Below are positions 23,865 to 31,465 of a stretch of DNA of 37,497 nucleotides, in pieces (the first letter of the stretch is position 1; each line of letters opens with the position of its first letter). Source of the DNA: Selenomonadales bacterium UBA7018 (GTDB lineage Bacteria > Bacillota > Negativicutes > Selenomonadales > Selenomonadaceae); the NCBI GenBank assembly GCA_002448305.1, contig DJWY01000006.1, positions 1 through 37,497 on the forward strand. The letters are read 5' to 3'. The notes under the pieces were generated by a model that was not told the DNA's origin, made no database searches, and saw only the letters and a program-made list of their open reading frames with translations. The position numbers and the translations under genes are program-made.

Positions 23865-24584
23865 ATGAAAGCTAGGAAAATCTTTTTCGGAGTGTTCTTG
23901 GCGGCGTTCCTAATGCTTTCGTCGGTCGTCTCGGCTGAAAGGTCGACTTCGCCGGAAGATTCGACGGGCTTTGTAGTTTTAAGCGACGTGGTGCCCGATA
24001 TTATCCAGGAAATTCGCTACTATTCGACTTATAATTTTGTCGGCGACAGGATTGACGGCTACGAGCAACCTTGCGCAATCATGACGATTGAAGCCGCGCA
24101 GGCGTTGAAAAATGTTTCGGACGAAGTTAAAAAGAAAGGCTATCGCCTGAAAGTTTACGATGCCTATCGCCCGCAAATGGCAGTTGATAATTTTGTTCGC
24201 TGGGCGGAAGATCTCAAGGATAAACGCATGAAGAAATATTTTTATCCCAAAGTCGATAAGACGAGGCTTTTCGCTGACGGCTACATTGACGCAAAATCCG
24301 GACACTCTCGCGGCTCGACGATTGACCTAACGCTTTTCGACATGAAGACCGGCAAGGAAGTCGACATGGGCGGCACGTTCGATTATTTCGGCGTTGAATC
24401 ACACCCCGATTACGTCGGCAAGCTCACGAAGAAGCAAATTAAAAATCGTAACTACTTGCGCGAAGTCATGATTAAGCACGGCTTTAAACCGCTCGAAACT
24501 GAATGGTGGCACTTCACGCTTAAAGACGAACCTTATCCCGATATGTATTTCACGTTCAAAGTAACCGACCTTAAAAATAAATAA
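23865..24584 (+). CDS. Exported D-Ala-D-Ala dipeptidase (VanX/DdpX family)
   Basis: The 239-residue M15D metallopeptidase has a signal peptide (cleavage near VSA|E, residue 24). VanX-family zinc and catalytic residues are present: DAYRPQMAV near 105, SGHSRGSTIDLTL with H147 and D154, and ETEWWHFTL with E213 and H216. VanX cleaves D-Ala-D-Ala in the cytoplasm. Exported homologues such as DdpX and PcgL act on dipeptides released from peptidoglycan, so salvage is the likely role. No vanH or ligase gene is nearby, so this is not a glycopeptide-resistance cluster. Length fits the family. It ends in a terminator that contains the next promoter. Confidence 0.9.
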   Translation: MKARKIFFGVFLAAFLMLSSVVSAERSTSPEDSTGFVVLSDVVPDIIQEIRYYSTYNFVGDRIDGYEQPCAIMTIEAAQALKNVSDEVKKKGYRLKVYDAYRPQMAVDNFVRWAEDLKDKRMKKYFYPKVDKTRLFADGYIDAKSGHSRGSTIDLTLFDMKTGKEVDMGGTFDYFGVESHPDYVGKLTKKQIKNRNYLREVMIKHGFKPLETEWWHFTLKDEPYPDMYFTFKVTDLKNK

Positions 24585-24601
24585 TATTGATTGAAAGTTT
24601 T

Positions 24602-24634
24602 GCGGCGTGTTCTTGATTGACGCGCCGCTTTTTT
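24602..24634 (+). terminator. Terminator whose loop contains the pot promoter -35
   Basis: GCGGCGTG (24602-24609) pairs with CGCGCCGC (24621-24628) with one G-U pair. Six T residues follow. The 11-nt loop includes most of TTGATT, the -35 box of the potABCD promoter. Confidence 0.88.
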
Positions 24635-24641
24635 GTATAAT
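24613..24641 (+). promoter_or_regulatory. Promoter of the potABCD operon
   Basis: TTGATT (24613-24618), 17 nt and TATAAT (24636-24641) form a good sigma-A-type promoter. It overlaps the preceding terminator. An A4T6 run lies 4 nt after the -10. Confidence 0.75.
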
Positions 24642-24674
24642 GCGGAAAATTTTTTCAGGAAAGGTTGCTGGGAG

Positions 24675-25745
24675 ATGAAAAGGGAACTGATACACTTGGA
24701 AAACGTCGCCAAGTCGTTTGGAAATTTATTGGTACTCGACGAAATCGATTTAACGATAATGGAGAGCGAATTTATTACGCTGTTAGGTCCGTCTGGTTGC
24801 GGCAAAACGACAATGCTCCGCATAATCGGCGGCTTTGAAATGCCCGACACGGGGCGCGTGATTTTTGACGGCAAGGATATTACGAATCTCCCGCCCAATC
24901 GACGACCGGTTAATACTGTTTTCCAAAAGTATTCTCTCTTTTCTCACATGAACGTTAAGGAAAATATTTCATTTGGTCCGAAAATCGCGGGCAAGTCTTC
25001 CGATTATATTCGCGACAAAGTTAAATACGCGCTAAAACTCGTCAACCTTGAAGGCTACGAAAAACACGACGTGACGAAACTTAGCGGCGGTCAGCAACAG
25101 AGAATTGCAATCGCCCGCGCAATCGTCAACGAGCCGAAAGTTTTATTGCTTGACGAACCGCTTAGCGCATTGGATTTAAAGTTGCGTCGGAATATGCGCC
25201 GCGAACTCGTCCGGATTAACAAGGAGACAGGCATAACTTTTATTTTCGTCACGCACGACCAAGAAGAAGCTTTGTCGATGAGCGACCGCGTTGTCGTCAT
25301 GAATCAGGGCTATATTCAGCAAGTCGGCACGCCTGAAAATGTTTACAACGAGCCGGAAAACGCATTTGTCGCAGACTTTATCGGCGACAGCAATATAATT
25401 GATGGCGTAATGGTTCGCGATAAGGTCGTTCGGATTTTCGGCAGGGAATATCCTTGCGTCGACGAAGGCTTTCCGGAAGAATGCCCCGTTGATGTTCAAA
25501 TTCGCCCCGAAGATATTAAGCTTGCCGCGTCTCGTGAAGGAGCTTTTAATGGCGTGGTAACTCGCGTAGTTTTCTGGGGTATGTCGTATGATATAAACGT
25601 CGAGGCGGACGGCTTTGAATGGCTGATTCAATCGACGACGGGACGGCGCGTCGGTGAGGAGGTTAGCCTTCACGTTGCGCCCGAAAATATCCAGATAATG
25701 AGCAAGCCTCAATCGGAAGACGAGGAGGTTGCCCAAGATGTTTAG
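24675..25745 (+). CDS. potA: Spermidine/putrescine ABC transporter ATPase PotA
   Basis: This is the ATP-hydrolysing subunit of a polyamine importer. Walker A GPSGCGKTT is at residues 38-46, the signature LSGGQQQR near 136, Walker B VLLLDEPLSALD near 155, the H-loop FVTHDQ near 190 and a C-terminal TOBE-like regulatory region. The ATG at 24675 gives 356 residues. An upstream in-frame ATG at 24640 would overlap the -10 box, so it is unlikely. It is the first gene of potABCD and overlaps potB by 8 bp. Confidence 0.96.
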   Translation: MKRELIHLENVAKSFGNLLVLDEIDLTIMESEFITLLGPSGCGKTTMLRIIGGFEMPDTGRVIFDGKDITNLPPNRRPVNTVFQKYSLFSHMNVKENISFGPKIAGKSSDYIRDKVKYALKLVNLEGYEKHDVTKLSGGQQQRIAIARAIVNEPKVLLLDEPLSALDLKLRRNMRRELVRINKETGITFIFVTHDQEEALSMSDRVVVMNQGYIQQVGTPENVYNEPENAFVADFIGDSNIIDGVMVRDKVVRIFGREYPCVDEGFPEECPVDVQIRPEDIKLAASREGAFNGVVTRVVFWGMSYDINVEADGFEWLIQSTTGRRVGEEVSLHVAPENIQIMSKPQSEDEEVAQDV

Positions 25746-26565
25746 TCGCGGAATAAGAAATATTTTGCTGACGCCGTTTTTGATTTGGGCGGGACTTTTT
25801 ATTTTTATCCCGCTGATTTTTATTGTTTGGTACGGCGTGACAGATTATGACGGAAGCTTTTCGCTAAAACATATGGGCTTGATATTCGAGCACGGCTTTT
25901 GGGACGCATTTGAACTGTCAATCTCGCTTGCGATAATCAGCACGCTAATTTGTTTGCTAATGGCGTATCCACTGTGCTTAATTTTGACGGAGCGGCAACG
26001 CGACAACACGACGATAATTTCTCTGCTGTTTATTTTGCCGCTGTGGATGAATTCTCTGTTATCGACAATGGCTTGGCAAACGATTTTAGAGGGCAACGGG
26101 ATAATCAATCAGCTAATGCGACTGCTAGGAATGCCCGCTTTGCAAATGATAAACACGCCCGGCGCAATCGTCTTGGGCATGGTCTATAATTATTTGCCGT
26201 ATATGGTCTTGCCACTTTATATCGCGCTGACGAAAATTGACCGGCGCATTTTGGAAGCGGCGCGGGATTTGGGCGCAAATTATTGGCAGACGTTCACCAA
26301 AATAATTTTGCCGCTTAGTATACCTGGCGCAATCAGCGGAATAACTATGGTTTTTATTCCCGCGCTAACAACTTTTGTTATCAGTGCGTTACTCGGCGGC
26401 GGAAAACTTTTACTCATCGGCAACATAATCGAACAGGAATTTACTTTTCAATACGATTGGCACGTTGGCTGCGCGTTGTCGGTGATTCTAATGATTTTTA
26501 TTGTGCTGAACATGTTGTTGACGACGTATTTTGAGAAAAGTCACGAGGAGGAGGATTTTAAATGA
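25738..26565 (+). CDS. potB: Spermidine/putrescine ABC transporter permease PotB
   Basis: This is an inner-membrane permease with six hydrophobic segments and the EAA loop EAARDLGANYWQTFTKIILP near residues 175-195, which contacts PotA. The ATG at 25738 has AGGAGG 9 nt upstream and is preferred to a TTG at 25729. It overlaps potA by 8 bp and potC by 4 bp. Confidence 0.95.
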   Translation: MFSRGIRNILLTPFLIWAGLFIFIPLIFIVWYGVTDYDGSFSLKHMGLIFEHGFWDAFELSISLAIISTLICLLMAYPLCLILTERQRDNTTIISLLFILPLWMNSLLSTMAWQTILEGNGIINQLMRLLGMPALQMINTPGAIVLGMVYNYLPYMVLPLYIALTKIDRRILEAARDLGANYWQTFTKIILPLSIPGAISGITMVFIPALTTFVISALLGGGKLLLIGNIIEQEFTFQYDWHVGCALSVILMIFIVLNMLLTTYFEKSHEEEDFK

Positions 26566-27344
26566 AATATCTCCAGAAAATTTACCTTGCGACGATATTT
26601 TTATTCTTGTACGCGCCGATTGGCGTTTTGATTGCGCAATCGTTCAACGCGAGCCGTTATCGTGGACACTGGACGGGCGTCACGCTGAATTGGTACGAAA
26701 AACTTTTCAACGACGCCCGAATTGCCGACGCCTTATCAAACACGTTATCAATCGGCTTGTTATCGGCGGTCATTGCGACGATTTTAGGCTTGATAACCTG
26801 CGTAGCAATGAAGGAACTAAGCCGCAAGTGGCGAGCGACCTTTTTAAGCGTGACGAACATTCCGATTTTAAATGCGGACATAGTGACGGGAATATCGCTA
26901 ATGCTTTTATTCATGGGGATTGGACTGAAGCTTGGCTACGTTTCGATTTTGTTAGCGCATATCGTTTTCAACGTGCCGTACGTGATTTTGTGCATAATGC
27001 CGCAGTTAATGGCGTTAGATAAGAGTTTTTACGAAGCGGCATTAGATTTGGGCGCGTCGCCGTTCAAAGCGTTTACGAGCGTCGTCTTGCCGGAATTGCG
27101 ACCGAGTATTTTTGCGGGATTTTTATTAGCGTTTACAATGTCGGCGGACGATTTTATAATAACGCATTTCACGAAGGGCGCGGGCGTCGATACGCTGACG
27201 ACAGAAATTTACGCAGAACTGAAAATCGGCATTCATCCCGAAATGTACGCGCTCTCGACTTTGGTATTTTTCTTTGTATTGATATTTGTCGTGCTGTTTG
27301 CGATAAACCGTCGCAAGCTAAAGAAATATGAGGAGGTATTCTGA
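26562..27344 (+). CDS. potC: Spermidine/putrescine ABC transporter permease PotC
   Basis: This is the second permease, 260 residues with six hydrophobic segments. Its EAA loop EAALDLGASPFKAFTSVVLP lies near 158-177. It pairs with PotB in the membrane. The ATG overlaps the potB stop as ATGA and its own stop overlaps potD by 1 bp. Confidence 0.95.
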   Translation: MKYLQKIYLATIFLFLYAPIGVLIAQSFNASRYRGHWTGVTLNWYEKLFNDARIADALSNTLSIGLLSAVIATILGLITCVAMKELSRKWRATFLSVTNIPILNADIVTGISLMLLFMGIGLKLGYVSILLAHIVFNVPYVILCIMPQLMALDKSFYEAALDLGASPFKAFTSVVLPELRPSIFAGFLLAFTMSADDFIITHFTKGAGVDTLTTEIYAELKIGIHPEMYALSTLVFFFVLIFVVLFAINRRKLKKYEEVF

Positions 27345-28408
27345 TGAAAAAATTTTTAATGCTCCTGTTGGTTGGTTGCCTTGCGCTTGGAATTGCCGGT
27401 TGCGGTTCGGGCGGCGGCGATAAGAAAGAGAAAGTCGTTTACGTCTACAGCTGGGGCGATTATCTCGACCCCGAAACGCTGAAAATTTTCGAGAAGGAAA
27501 CGGGCATTCACGTTATCCTTGACGAGTACGACACCAACGAAAGTATGTATCCGCGCGTCGCTGAAGGCGCAGTCCATTACGATGTTATTTGCCCGTCCGA
27601 TTACATGATTCAAAAACTTATTAGCAATGATTTGATTCAGCCGCTTGATTTTACGAAACTCCCCGACGCCAAAAAATATATCGGCGAGGAATTTTTCAAG
27701 CAAGCTGAATCCTTCGACCCCGAAAATAAATATTCCGTGCCGTATTGCTGGGGCACCGTCGGAATTATCTACGACAAAACCAAAGTCACTGACCCTGTCG
27801 ACAGCTGGAATATTCTTTGGAATGAAAAATACGCCGGACAAATTTTAATGCAGGATTCTGCCCGCGATGCTTTAATGATTCCGCTTAAACTCATGGGGCG
27901 CAGTCTTAACGAAACCGACGAAAATTATCTGCAACAGGCTAAGGCTATGCTGGTTAAGCAAAAACCGTTAGTTCAAGCTTACGTCGTCGACGAAGTTAAA
28001 GATAAGCTTATCAACTCTGAAGCGGCAATGGGCGTTGTCTTTTCGGGCGAAGCTCTGATTATTTTGGAGGAAAATCCGAACATGGCTTTTGCCATTCCCA
28101 AAGAGGGCACGAACTTTTGGATTGACGGCTGGGTTATCACCAAAGACGCGCAGAACGTCGACAACGCGCACAAATTTATTGACTTCATGTGCCGCCCCGA
28201 TATTGCCGTTATGAACTTCGATTATCTGGGCTACTCAACTCCGAATATCGGCGTCAAAGACCTTGAAGAGAACGAAACTTATAAAAATTCGCCGATTGCG
28301 TTTCCGTCACCCGAAGTTTACAGTGGACAGGAAACTTATAAATATCTCGGCAACAAAATGGACGAATACTATAACAAGTTGTGGATGGAAGTTAAGGTTG
28401 ATAAATGA
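27344..28408 (+). CDS. potD: Spermidine/putrescine-binding lipoprotein PotD
   Basis: This is the substrate-binding protein of the polyamine importer. The lipobox LGIAGC puts the lipid-modified cysteine at residue 20, so it is membrane-anchored. The family opening VYVYSWGDYLDPETLKIFEKE is near 32-52, PSDYMIQKL near 85, and the conserved YSVPYCWGTVGIIYD near 126-140. At 354 residues its length is typical. Whether spermidine or putrescine is preferred cannot be told. It overlaps the glycosylase gene by 4 bp. Confidence 0.95.
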   Translation: MKKFLMLLLVGCLALGIAGCGSGGGDKKEKVVYVYSWGDYLDPETLKIFEKETGIHVILDEYDTNESMYPRVAEGAVHYDVICPSDYMIQKLISNDLIQPLDFTKLPDAKKYIGEEFFKQAESFDPENKYSVPYCWGTVGIIYDKTKVTDPVDSWNILWNEKYAGQILMQDSARDALMIPLKLMGRSLNETDENYLQQAKAMLVKQKPLVQAYVVDEVKDKLINSEAAMGVVFSGEALIILEENPNMAFAIPKEGTNFWIDGWVITKDAQNVDNAHKFIDFMCRPDIAVMNFDYLGYSTPNIGVKDLEENETYKNSPIAFPSPEVYSGQETYKYLGNKMDEYYNKLWMEVKVDK

Positions 28409-28983
28409 AACTTTCCCGCGAATTTTATCTGCGCGACGGCTTGACGGTTGCTCGCGAACTAATCGGCAAGAAAATTGTAACCAATTTGCCTGAAGGCGTG
28501 ACGAGCGGCATTATCGTTGAAACTGAAGCTTACATGGGCGCGATTGATGCCGCCGCTCATACCTATCGCGGCAAGACCGAGCGTACGAAAATTTTTTACG
28601 GCGCGGGCGGCTTTGTCTACGTCTACTTGATTTACGGCATGTACATTTGCACAAACGTCGTCGCCAACGTCGAAAATGTTCCCGAAGCGGTTTTAATTAG
28701 GGCGTTGGAACCTGTTGACGGCATTGAGCTTATGAAACTTCGTCGCGGCAAAAATAATCTGCGCGGTTTATGTTCGGGCCCAGGAAAACTTTCGCAAGCT
28801 TTGGGCGTAACGAAAAATCTTTACGGCGCGGATTTATGCGGAGATAAAATTTTCATTGAGGACGGCGAAAAATTACCCGTTCTGACGACACCTCGAATCA
28901 ATGTTGATTATGCGGGCGCGGCGGCTGATTATCTTTGGAGATTTATCGCGGCAAATAGCAAATTCCTATCTAAACACGCTTGA
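28405..28983 (+). CDS. DNA-3-methyladenine glycosylase (AAG/MPG family)
   Basis: This base-excision repair enzyme removes alkylated purines. It has IIVETEAYMGAIDAAAHTYRGKTERT near residues 33-58, with the catalytic Glu in the family motif. GGFVYVYLIYGMYICTNVV and LCSGPGKLSQALGV follow. The 192-residue length is typical of bacterial members. The start ATG overlaps the potD stop as ATGA, so it is translationally coupled to the polyamine uptake operon, an unusual place for a repair gene. Its TGA stop is part of the -35 box of the rpmH promoter. Confidence 0.95.
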   Translation: MKLSREFYLRDGLTVARELIGKKIVTNLPEGVTSGIIVETEAYMGAIDAAAHTYRGKTERTKIFYGAGGFVYVYLIYGMYICTNVVANVENVPEAVLIRALEPVDGIELMKLRRGKNNLRGLCSGPGKLSQALGVTKNLYGADLCGDKIFIEDGEKLPVLTTPRINVDYAGAAADYLWRFIAANSKFLSKHA

Positions 28984-29008
28984 CAGTAAATTTCTGCGCG
29001 GCTATAAT
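28980..29008 (+). promoter_or_regulatory. Consensus promoter of the rpmH operon
   Basis: TTGACA (28980-28985), exactly 17 nt and TATAAT (29003-29008) match the sigma-A consensus perfectly. The glycosylase stop codon lies within the -35 box. It is the strongest promoter in the window, as expected for a ribosomal protein gene. Confidence 0.9.
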
Positions 29009-29051
29009 CGGCGTTGTTATTGTCGAAATAATTATTAGGAGGTGCCGAGTT

Positions 29052-29186
29052 TTGAAAAGAACATTCCAGCCAAATAGTCATTGGCGTAAAAAAACGCACG
29101 GCTTTCGCGAACGCATGAAGACAAAAGGCGGGCGGCTCGTCATTAAAAGACGCCGTCAGCGTGGCAGAAAAGTGCTTACAGCTTGA
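29052..29186 (+). CDS. rpmH: Ribosomal protein L34
   Basis: The 44-residue protein MKRTFQPNSHWRKKTHGFRE... ends in KVLTA and is a clear bL34, a component of the 50S subunit. The start is TTG with AGGAGG 9 nt upstream. A strong terminator 10 nt downstream separates it from rnpA, which would give excess rpmH transcript over the rest of the operon. No dnaA gene precedes it, unlike the Bacillus origin region. Confidence 0.97.
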   Translation: MKRTFQPNSHWRKKTHGFRERMKTKGGRLVIKRRRQRGRKVLTA

Positions 29187-29195
29187 GAGTGCGGC

Positions 29196-29224
29196 AGGTC
29201 ACTAAAAGAAGTGACCTTTTTTTT
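29196..29224 (+). terminator. Terminator/attenuator between rpmH and rnpA
   Basis: AGGTCACT (29196-29203) pairs perfectly with AGTGACCT (29210-29217) around AAAAGA, followed by a run of T residues. No promoter is obvious between it and rnpA, so rnpA and downstream genes probably depend on read-through. Confidence 0.92.
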
Positions 29225-29252
29225 CGTTTTATCGGCGTGCGGAGGATTATTT

Positions 29253-29639
29253 ATGTTCAATCTTAGCAAGAGTGAAATATTTCGCGGCAAGCACGATTTC
29301 AACGCGGTACATAATCGCGGGCGTTCATTTGCAAATCACGCGCTAGTTATTCTGATTGTCAAGGACGAACGCTATAACGGCAAGGTCGGCTTTGCGGCGG
29401 GTAAAAAGCTCGGCGGCGCGGTGATTAGAAATCGCGTTAAGCGGCTCATGCGCGAAGCTTATCGGCTCAATAAAAATTCTCTCCGCCGCGATTGCGGAAT
29501 AATTCTTGTCGGAAGAAAATTTTTAGTTACTGCCAAGTTCAAGGACGCGCAAAAAGCTTTTCTAGACTTGTGCAAGCGTGCTAAGTTACTTTTAAAAAGT
29601 AACCAAACAGCGGACGCGATTTACTTTTCGACGCTTTGA
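29253..29639 (+). CDS. rnpA: Ribonuclease P protein component
   Basis: RnpA is the protein subunit that helps RNase P RNA mature tRNA 5' ends. The conserved basic core KKLGGAVIRNRVKRLMREAYR lies near residues 52-72. The ATG at 29253 has GGAGG about 7 nt upstream, giving 128 residues. The C-terminal residues after about 110 (LLLKSNQTADAIYFSTL) are encoded by a dispersed repeat (29584-29682), so the natural end of the protein appears to have been replaced. The functional core is complete. Confidence 0.94.
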   Translation: MFNLSKSEIFRGKHDFNAVHNRGRSFANHALVILIVKDERYNGKVGFAAGKKLGGAVIRNRVKRLMREAYRLNKNSLRRDCGIILVGRKFLVTAKFKDAQKAFLDLCKRAKLLLKSNQTADAIYFSTL

Positions 29640-29682
29640 GCGGTATCGCCGCGCTCGTACGCTCCGCTGCGCTTCGCTAGTT
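29584..29682 (+). repeat. Dispersed ~100-bp repeat, copy A
   Basis: The repeat runs from the palindrome TTACTTTTAAAAAGTAA through AAACAGCGGACGCGATT and TATCGCCGCG to CGCTCCGCTGCGCTTCGCTAG. It matches the reverse complement of 33391-33488 at roughly 85% by eye. It overlaps the last codons of rnpA and fills the gap to yidD, leaving yidD without a recognisable SD. Confidence 0.85.
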
Positions 29683-29695
29683 AATAATTTTTGCC

Positions 29696-29905
29696 ATGAC
29701 GAGATTTTTAATATCGCTTATAAAATTTTATCAGAAATGGTTGTCGCCGCTTAAAACGCCCTGTTGCCGCTTTGTGCCGACGTGTTCAAATTACGCAATC
29801 GACGCGCTTAAAAAATACGGCGCACTTCGCGGGGGATTGTTGACGCTGTGGAGAATTCTGCGTTGCAATCCGTTTTGCAAGGGCGGCTACGACCCCGTTA
29901 AATAA
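29696..29905 (+). CDS. yidD: Membrane protein insertion efficiency factor YidD
   Basis: The 69-residue protein has the YidD pattern LIKFYQKWLSP, CRFVPTCSNYAIDALKKYG and GGLLTLWRILRCNPFCKGGYDPV. It is membrane-associated and assists YidC. The cysteines in CCRFVPTC and CNPFC are conserved in the family. No SD is visible before the ATG, probably because the dispersed repeat lies directly upstream. It keeps its standard place between rnpA and yidC. Confidence 0.95.
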   Translation: MTRFLISLIKFYQKWLSPLKTPCCRFVPTCSNYAIDALKKYGALRGGLLTLWRILRCNPFCKGGYDPVK

Positions 29906-29967
29906 TTAGGAATTAGGAGTTAGGAATTAGGAATTAGGAATGAAACCCCTAGTCCCTAATCCCTAAA
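29904..29967 (+). repeat. Heptanucleotide repeat between yidD and yidC
   Basis: There are five AATTAGG-type units (29904-29938, the third being AGTTAGG), a short spacer, then CCCTAGT, CCCTAAT and CCCTAAA (29947-29967). The two halves are inverted and can form a hairpin with a mismatch at every seventh base. The array begins within the yidD stop codon. The yidC SD (AAGGA) follows directly. Confidence 0.8.
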
Positions 29968-29981
29968 AAGGATGTGATGTC

Positions 29982-30656
29982 TTGGACGAACCCGGAATTT
30001 TCAGCGACATATTTTCGCCGATAGAAAAAGTTATGACGGTCGTGCTCAACGCACTTTATAATCTGACCGAAACGCTAGGTGTCCCCAGTTACGGCTTAGC
30101 GATTATCCTTTTGACCATATTGATAAAAATTTTGGTCTACCCGCTCACGAAAAAACAGCTCCAATCAATGAAAGCTATGCAAAAAATTCAACCGCAAATG
30201 AAAAAGTTGCAAGAGAAATACAAGGACAATCCCAAAGTCATGCAACAAAAATTAATGGAGCTTTATCAAAAAGAGGGCGCAAATCCTATGTCGGGTTGCT
30301 TGCCCATGCTGATTCAAATGCCAATTTTAATGGGCATGTATTACACGCTATACAGTTTTGATTATGGCGGGGCGGCTCCGTCTTTCCTGTGGTTGCCGAG
30401 TTTATCGGAAACTGACCCAATTTACGCTTTGCCGTTCTTATCGGCGGCGACGACTTTCCTTCAGCAAAAGATGATGTCCAATTCAAGCGAAGCCAATCAG
30501 CAAATGCGAATCATGATGATAATAATGCCGATTTTTATCGGTTGGATAAGTTTGCAATTTCCGGCGGGGTTAGTGCTCTACTGGGTGACGATGAATATTG
30601 TCCAGATTATTCAGCAATGGTGGACGAATAGGCAAGACGACAAGGAGGCTGCTTAA
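29982..30656 (+). CDS. yidC: Membrane protein insertase YidC
   Basis: The 224-residue YidC/Oxa1 protein has about five hydrophobic segments. The charged loop KKQLQSMKAMQKIQPQMKKL lies near residues 56-75, then GCLPMLIQMPILMGMYYTLY near 103-122 and FPAGLVLYWVTMNIVQIIQQ near 193-212. It inserts proteins into the inner membrane. The short form without a large periplasmic domain is the Gram-positive type. Start is TTG with AAGGA 9 nt upstream. No clear lipobox is seen. The stop is immediately followed by the jag ATG. Confidence 0.94.
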   Translation: MDEPGIFSDIFSPIEKVMTVVLNALYNLTETLGVPSYGLAIILLTILIKILVYPLTKKQLQSMKAMQKIQPQMKKLQEKYKDNPKVMQQKLMELYQKEGANPMSGCLPMLIQMPILMGMYYTLYSFDYGGAAPSFLWLPSLSETDPIYALPFLSAATTFLQQKMMSNSSEANQQMRIMMIIMPIFIGWISLQFPAGLVLYWVTMNIVQIIQQWWTNRQDDKEAA

Positions 30657-31451
30657 ATGGCTAATGTGATTGAAAAGACCGGCAAGACGATTGAAGAGGC
30701 AATCAGCGCGGCGGCCGCTGAACTCGGCGTGGAAGAAAGCGAGCTTGAGATTGAAGTTTTGGAGGAGCCGTCGAAAAAATTTTTGGGATTGTTCGGAGGA
30801 ACGCCCGCTAAAATTCGCGCTACCGTCAAAGTTGTCGAGCTGCCAAAAGTAATCGAAGTTAATCCGCCGCCCGAACCTGTCGAAGTCGAAGAGCATAAAC
30901 CGATTGAAAAAGAAGTTCCTGCCGAAAAATTTGAGCCGATATTGGAGCCGTCGCCCGTCGAAGAAACTGCCGAACCTGAACCCGTCGACCGCGAACAGAT
31001 TATCGCTGATGCAGAAAAATTTTTGCAAGATGTCTTCGCGGCTATGAAAATTGAAGTTGCAATCGAAGTTGAGGAAACGGAAGAAAGTTGCCTTCTCGAC
31101 CTTAGCGGCAAAGGTTTAGGCGTTCTAATTGGTAGGCACGGACAAGCCCTTGACGCCTTGCAATATCTCCTGAACTTGTCAGTTAATCGCAAGAATGCCG
31201 AGAGAATTTATTTTATCCTTGACGTTGAAGATTATCGCCACCGCCGCGCAGAGACCGTTACCAAATTAGCTAAAAGCGTCGCCGAACGCGCTATCAAAAC
31301 GCGCAAAGACGTTAAGCTTGAGCCGATGAGCCGCCACGAAAGAAAAATTATTCATATGACTTTGCAAGATAATAATCGCGTCGAAACACACAGCGCGGGC
31401 GAAGAGCCTTACCGCTATGTTATCGTCTCTCCTAAGCGCGGCAGGAGATAA
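30657..31451 (+). CDS. jag: RNA-binding protein Jag/KhpB
   Basis: The 264-residue protein has an N-terminal Jag_N domain (residues 1-52, ending KKFLGLFGG). A proline- and glutamate-rich linker (about 60-110) follows, then a KH domain with GKGLGVLIGRHGQALDALQYL near 152-172 and a C-terminal R3H domain (MSRHERKIIH near 223). KhpB binds RNA and affects cell division and envelope synthesis in Gram-positives. The gene starts at the base after the yidC stop, as in many relatives. Confidence 0.95.
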   Translation: MANVIEKTGKTIEEAISAAAAELGVEESELEIEVLEEPSKKFLGLFGGTPAKIRATVKVVELPKVIEVNPPPEPVEVEEHKPIEKEVPAEKFEPILEPSPVEETAEPEPVDREQIIADAEKFLQDVFAAMKIEVAIEVEETEESCLLDLSGKGLGVLIGRHGQALDALQYLLNLSVNRKNAERIYFILDVEDYRHRRAETVTKLAKSVAERAIKTRKDVKLEPMSRHERKIIHMTLQDNNRVETHSAGEEPYRYVIVSPKRGRR

Positions 31452-31465
31452 AGGAGGAAATTTTT

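Noticed and set aside
23865..24584. Vancomycin resistance cluster
   Set aside because: The dipeptidase has a signal peptide, and there is no vanH, D-Ala-D-Lac ligase or VanR/VanS pair adjacent.
24633..24674. Longer PotA N-terminus
   Set aside because: The earlier start would fall on the promoter -10 box, and the added residues do not look like an ABC ATPase.
25176..25736. 186-codon minus-strand frame inside potA
   Set aside because: Shadow of potA codon bias. No SD or family motif.
28984..29051. Replication origin next to rpmH
   Set aside because: rpmH is near oriC in some Bacillota, but no dnaA gene or cluster of DnaA boxes was noticed here.
29211..29252. 14-residue N-terminal extension of RnpA
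   Set aside because: The upstream GTG lies in the rpmH terminator. The ATG at 29253 has a proper SD.
29904..29967. CRISPR array
   Set aside because: Units are 7 bp and directly abutting, with no spacers and no cas genes.
30653..31192. Serine-rich 179-codon minus-strand frame opposite jag
   Set aside because: It mirrors the Glu/Pro-rich linker of Jag read in reverse, so it is a composition artefact.
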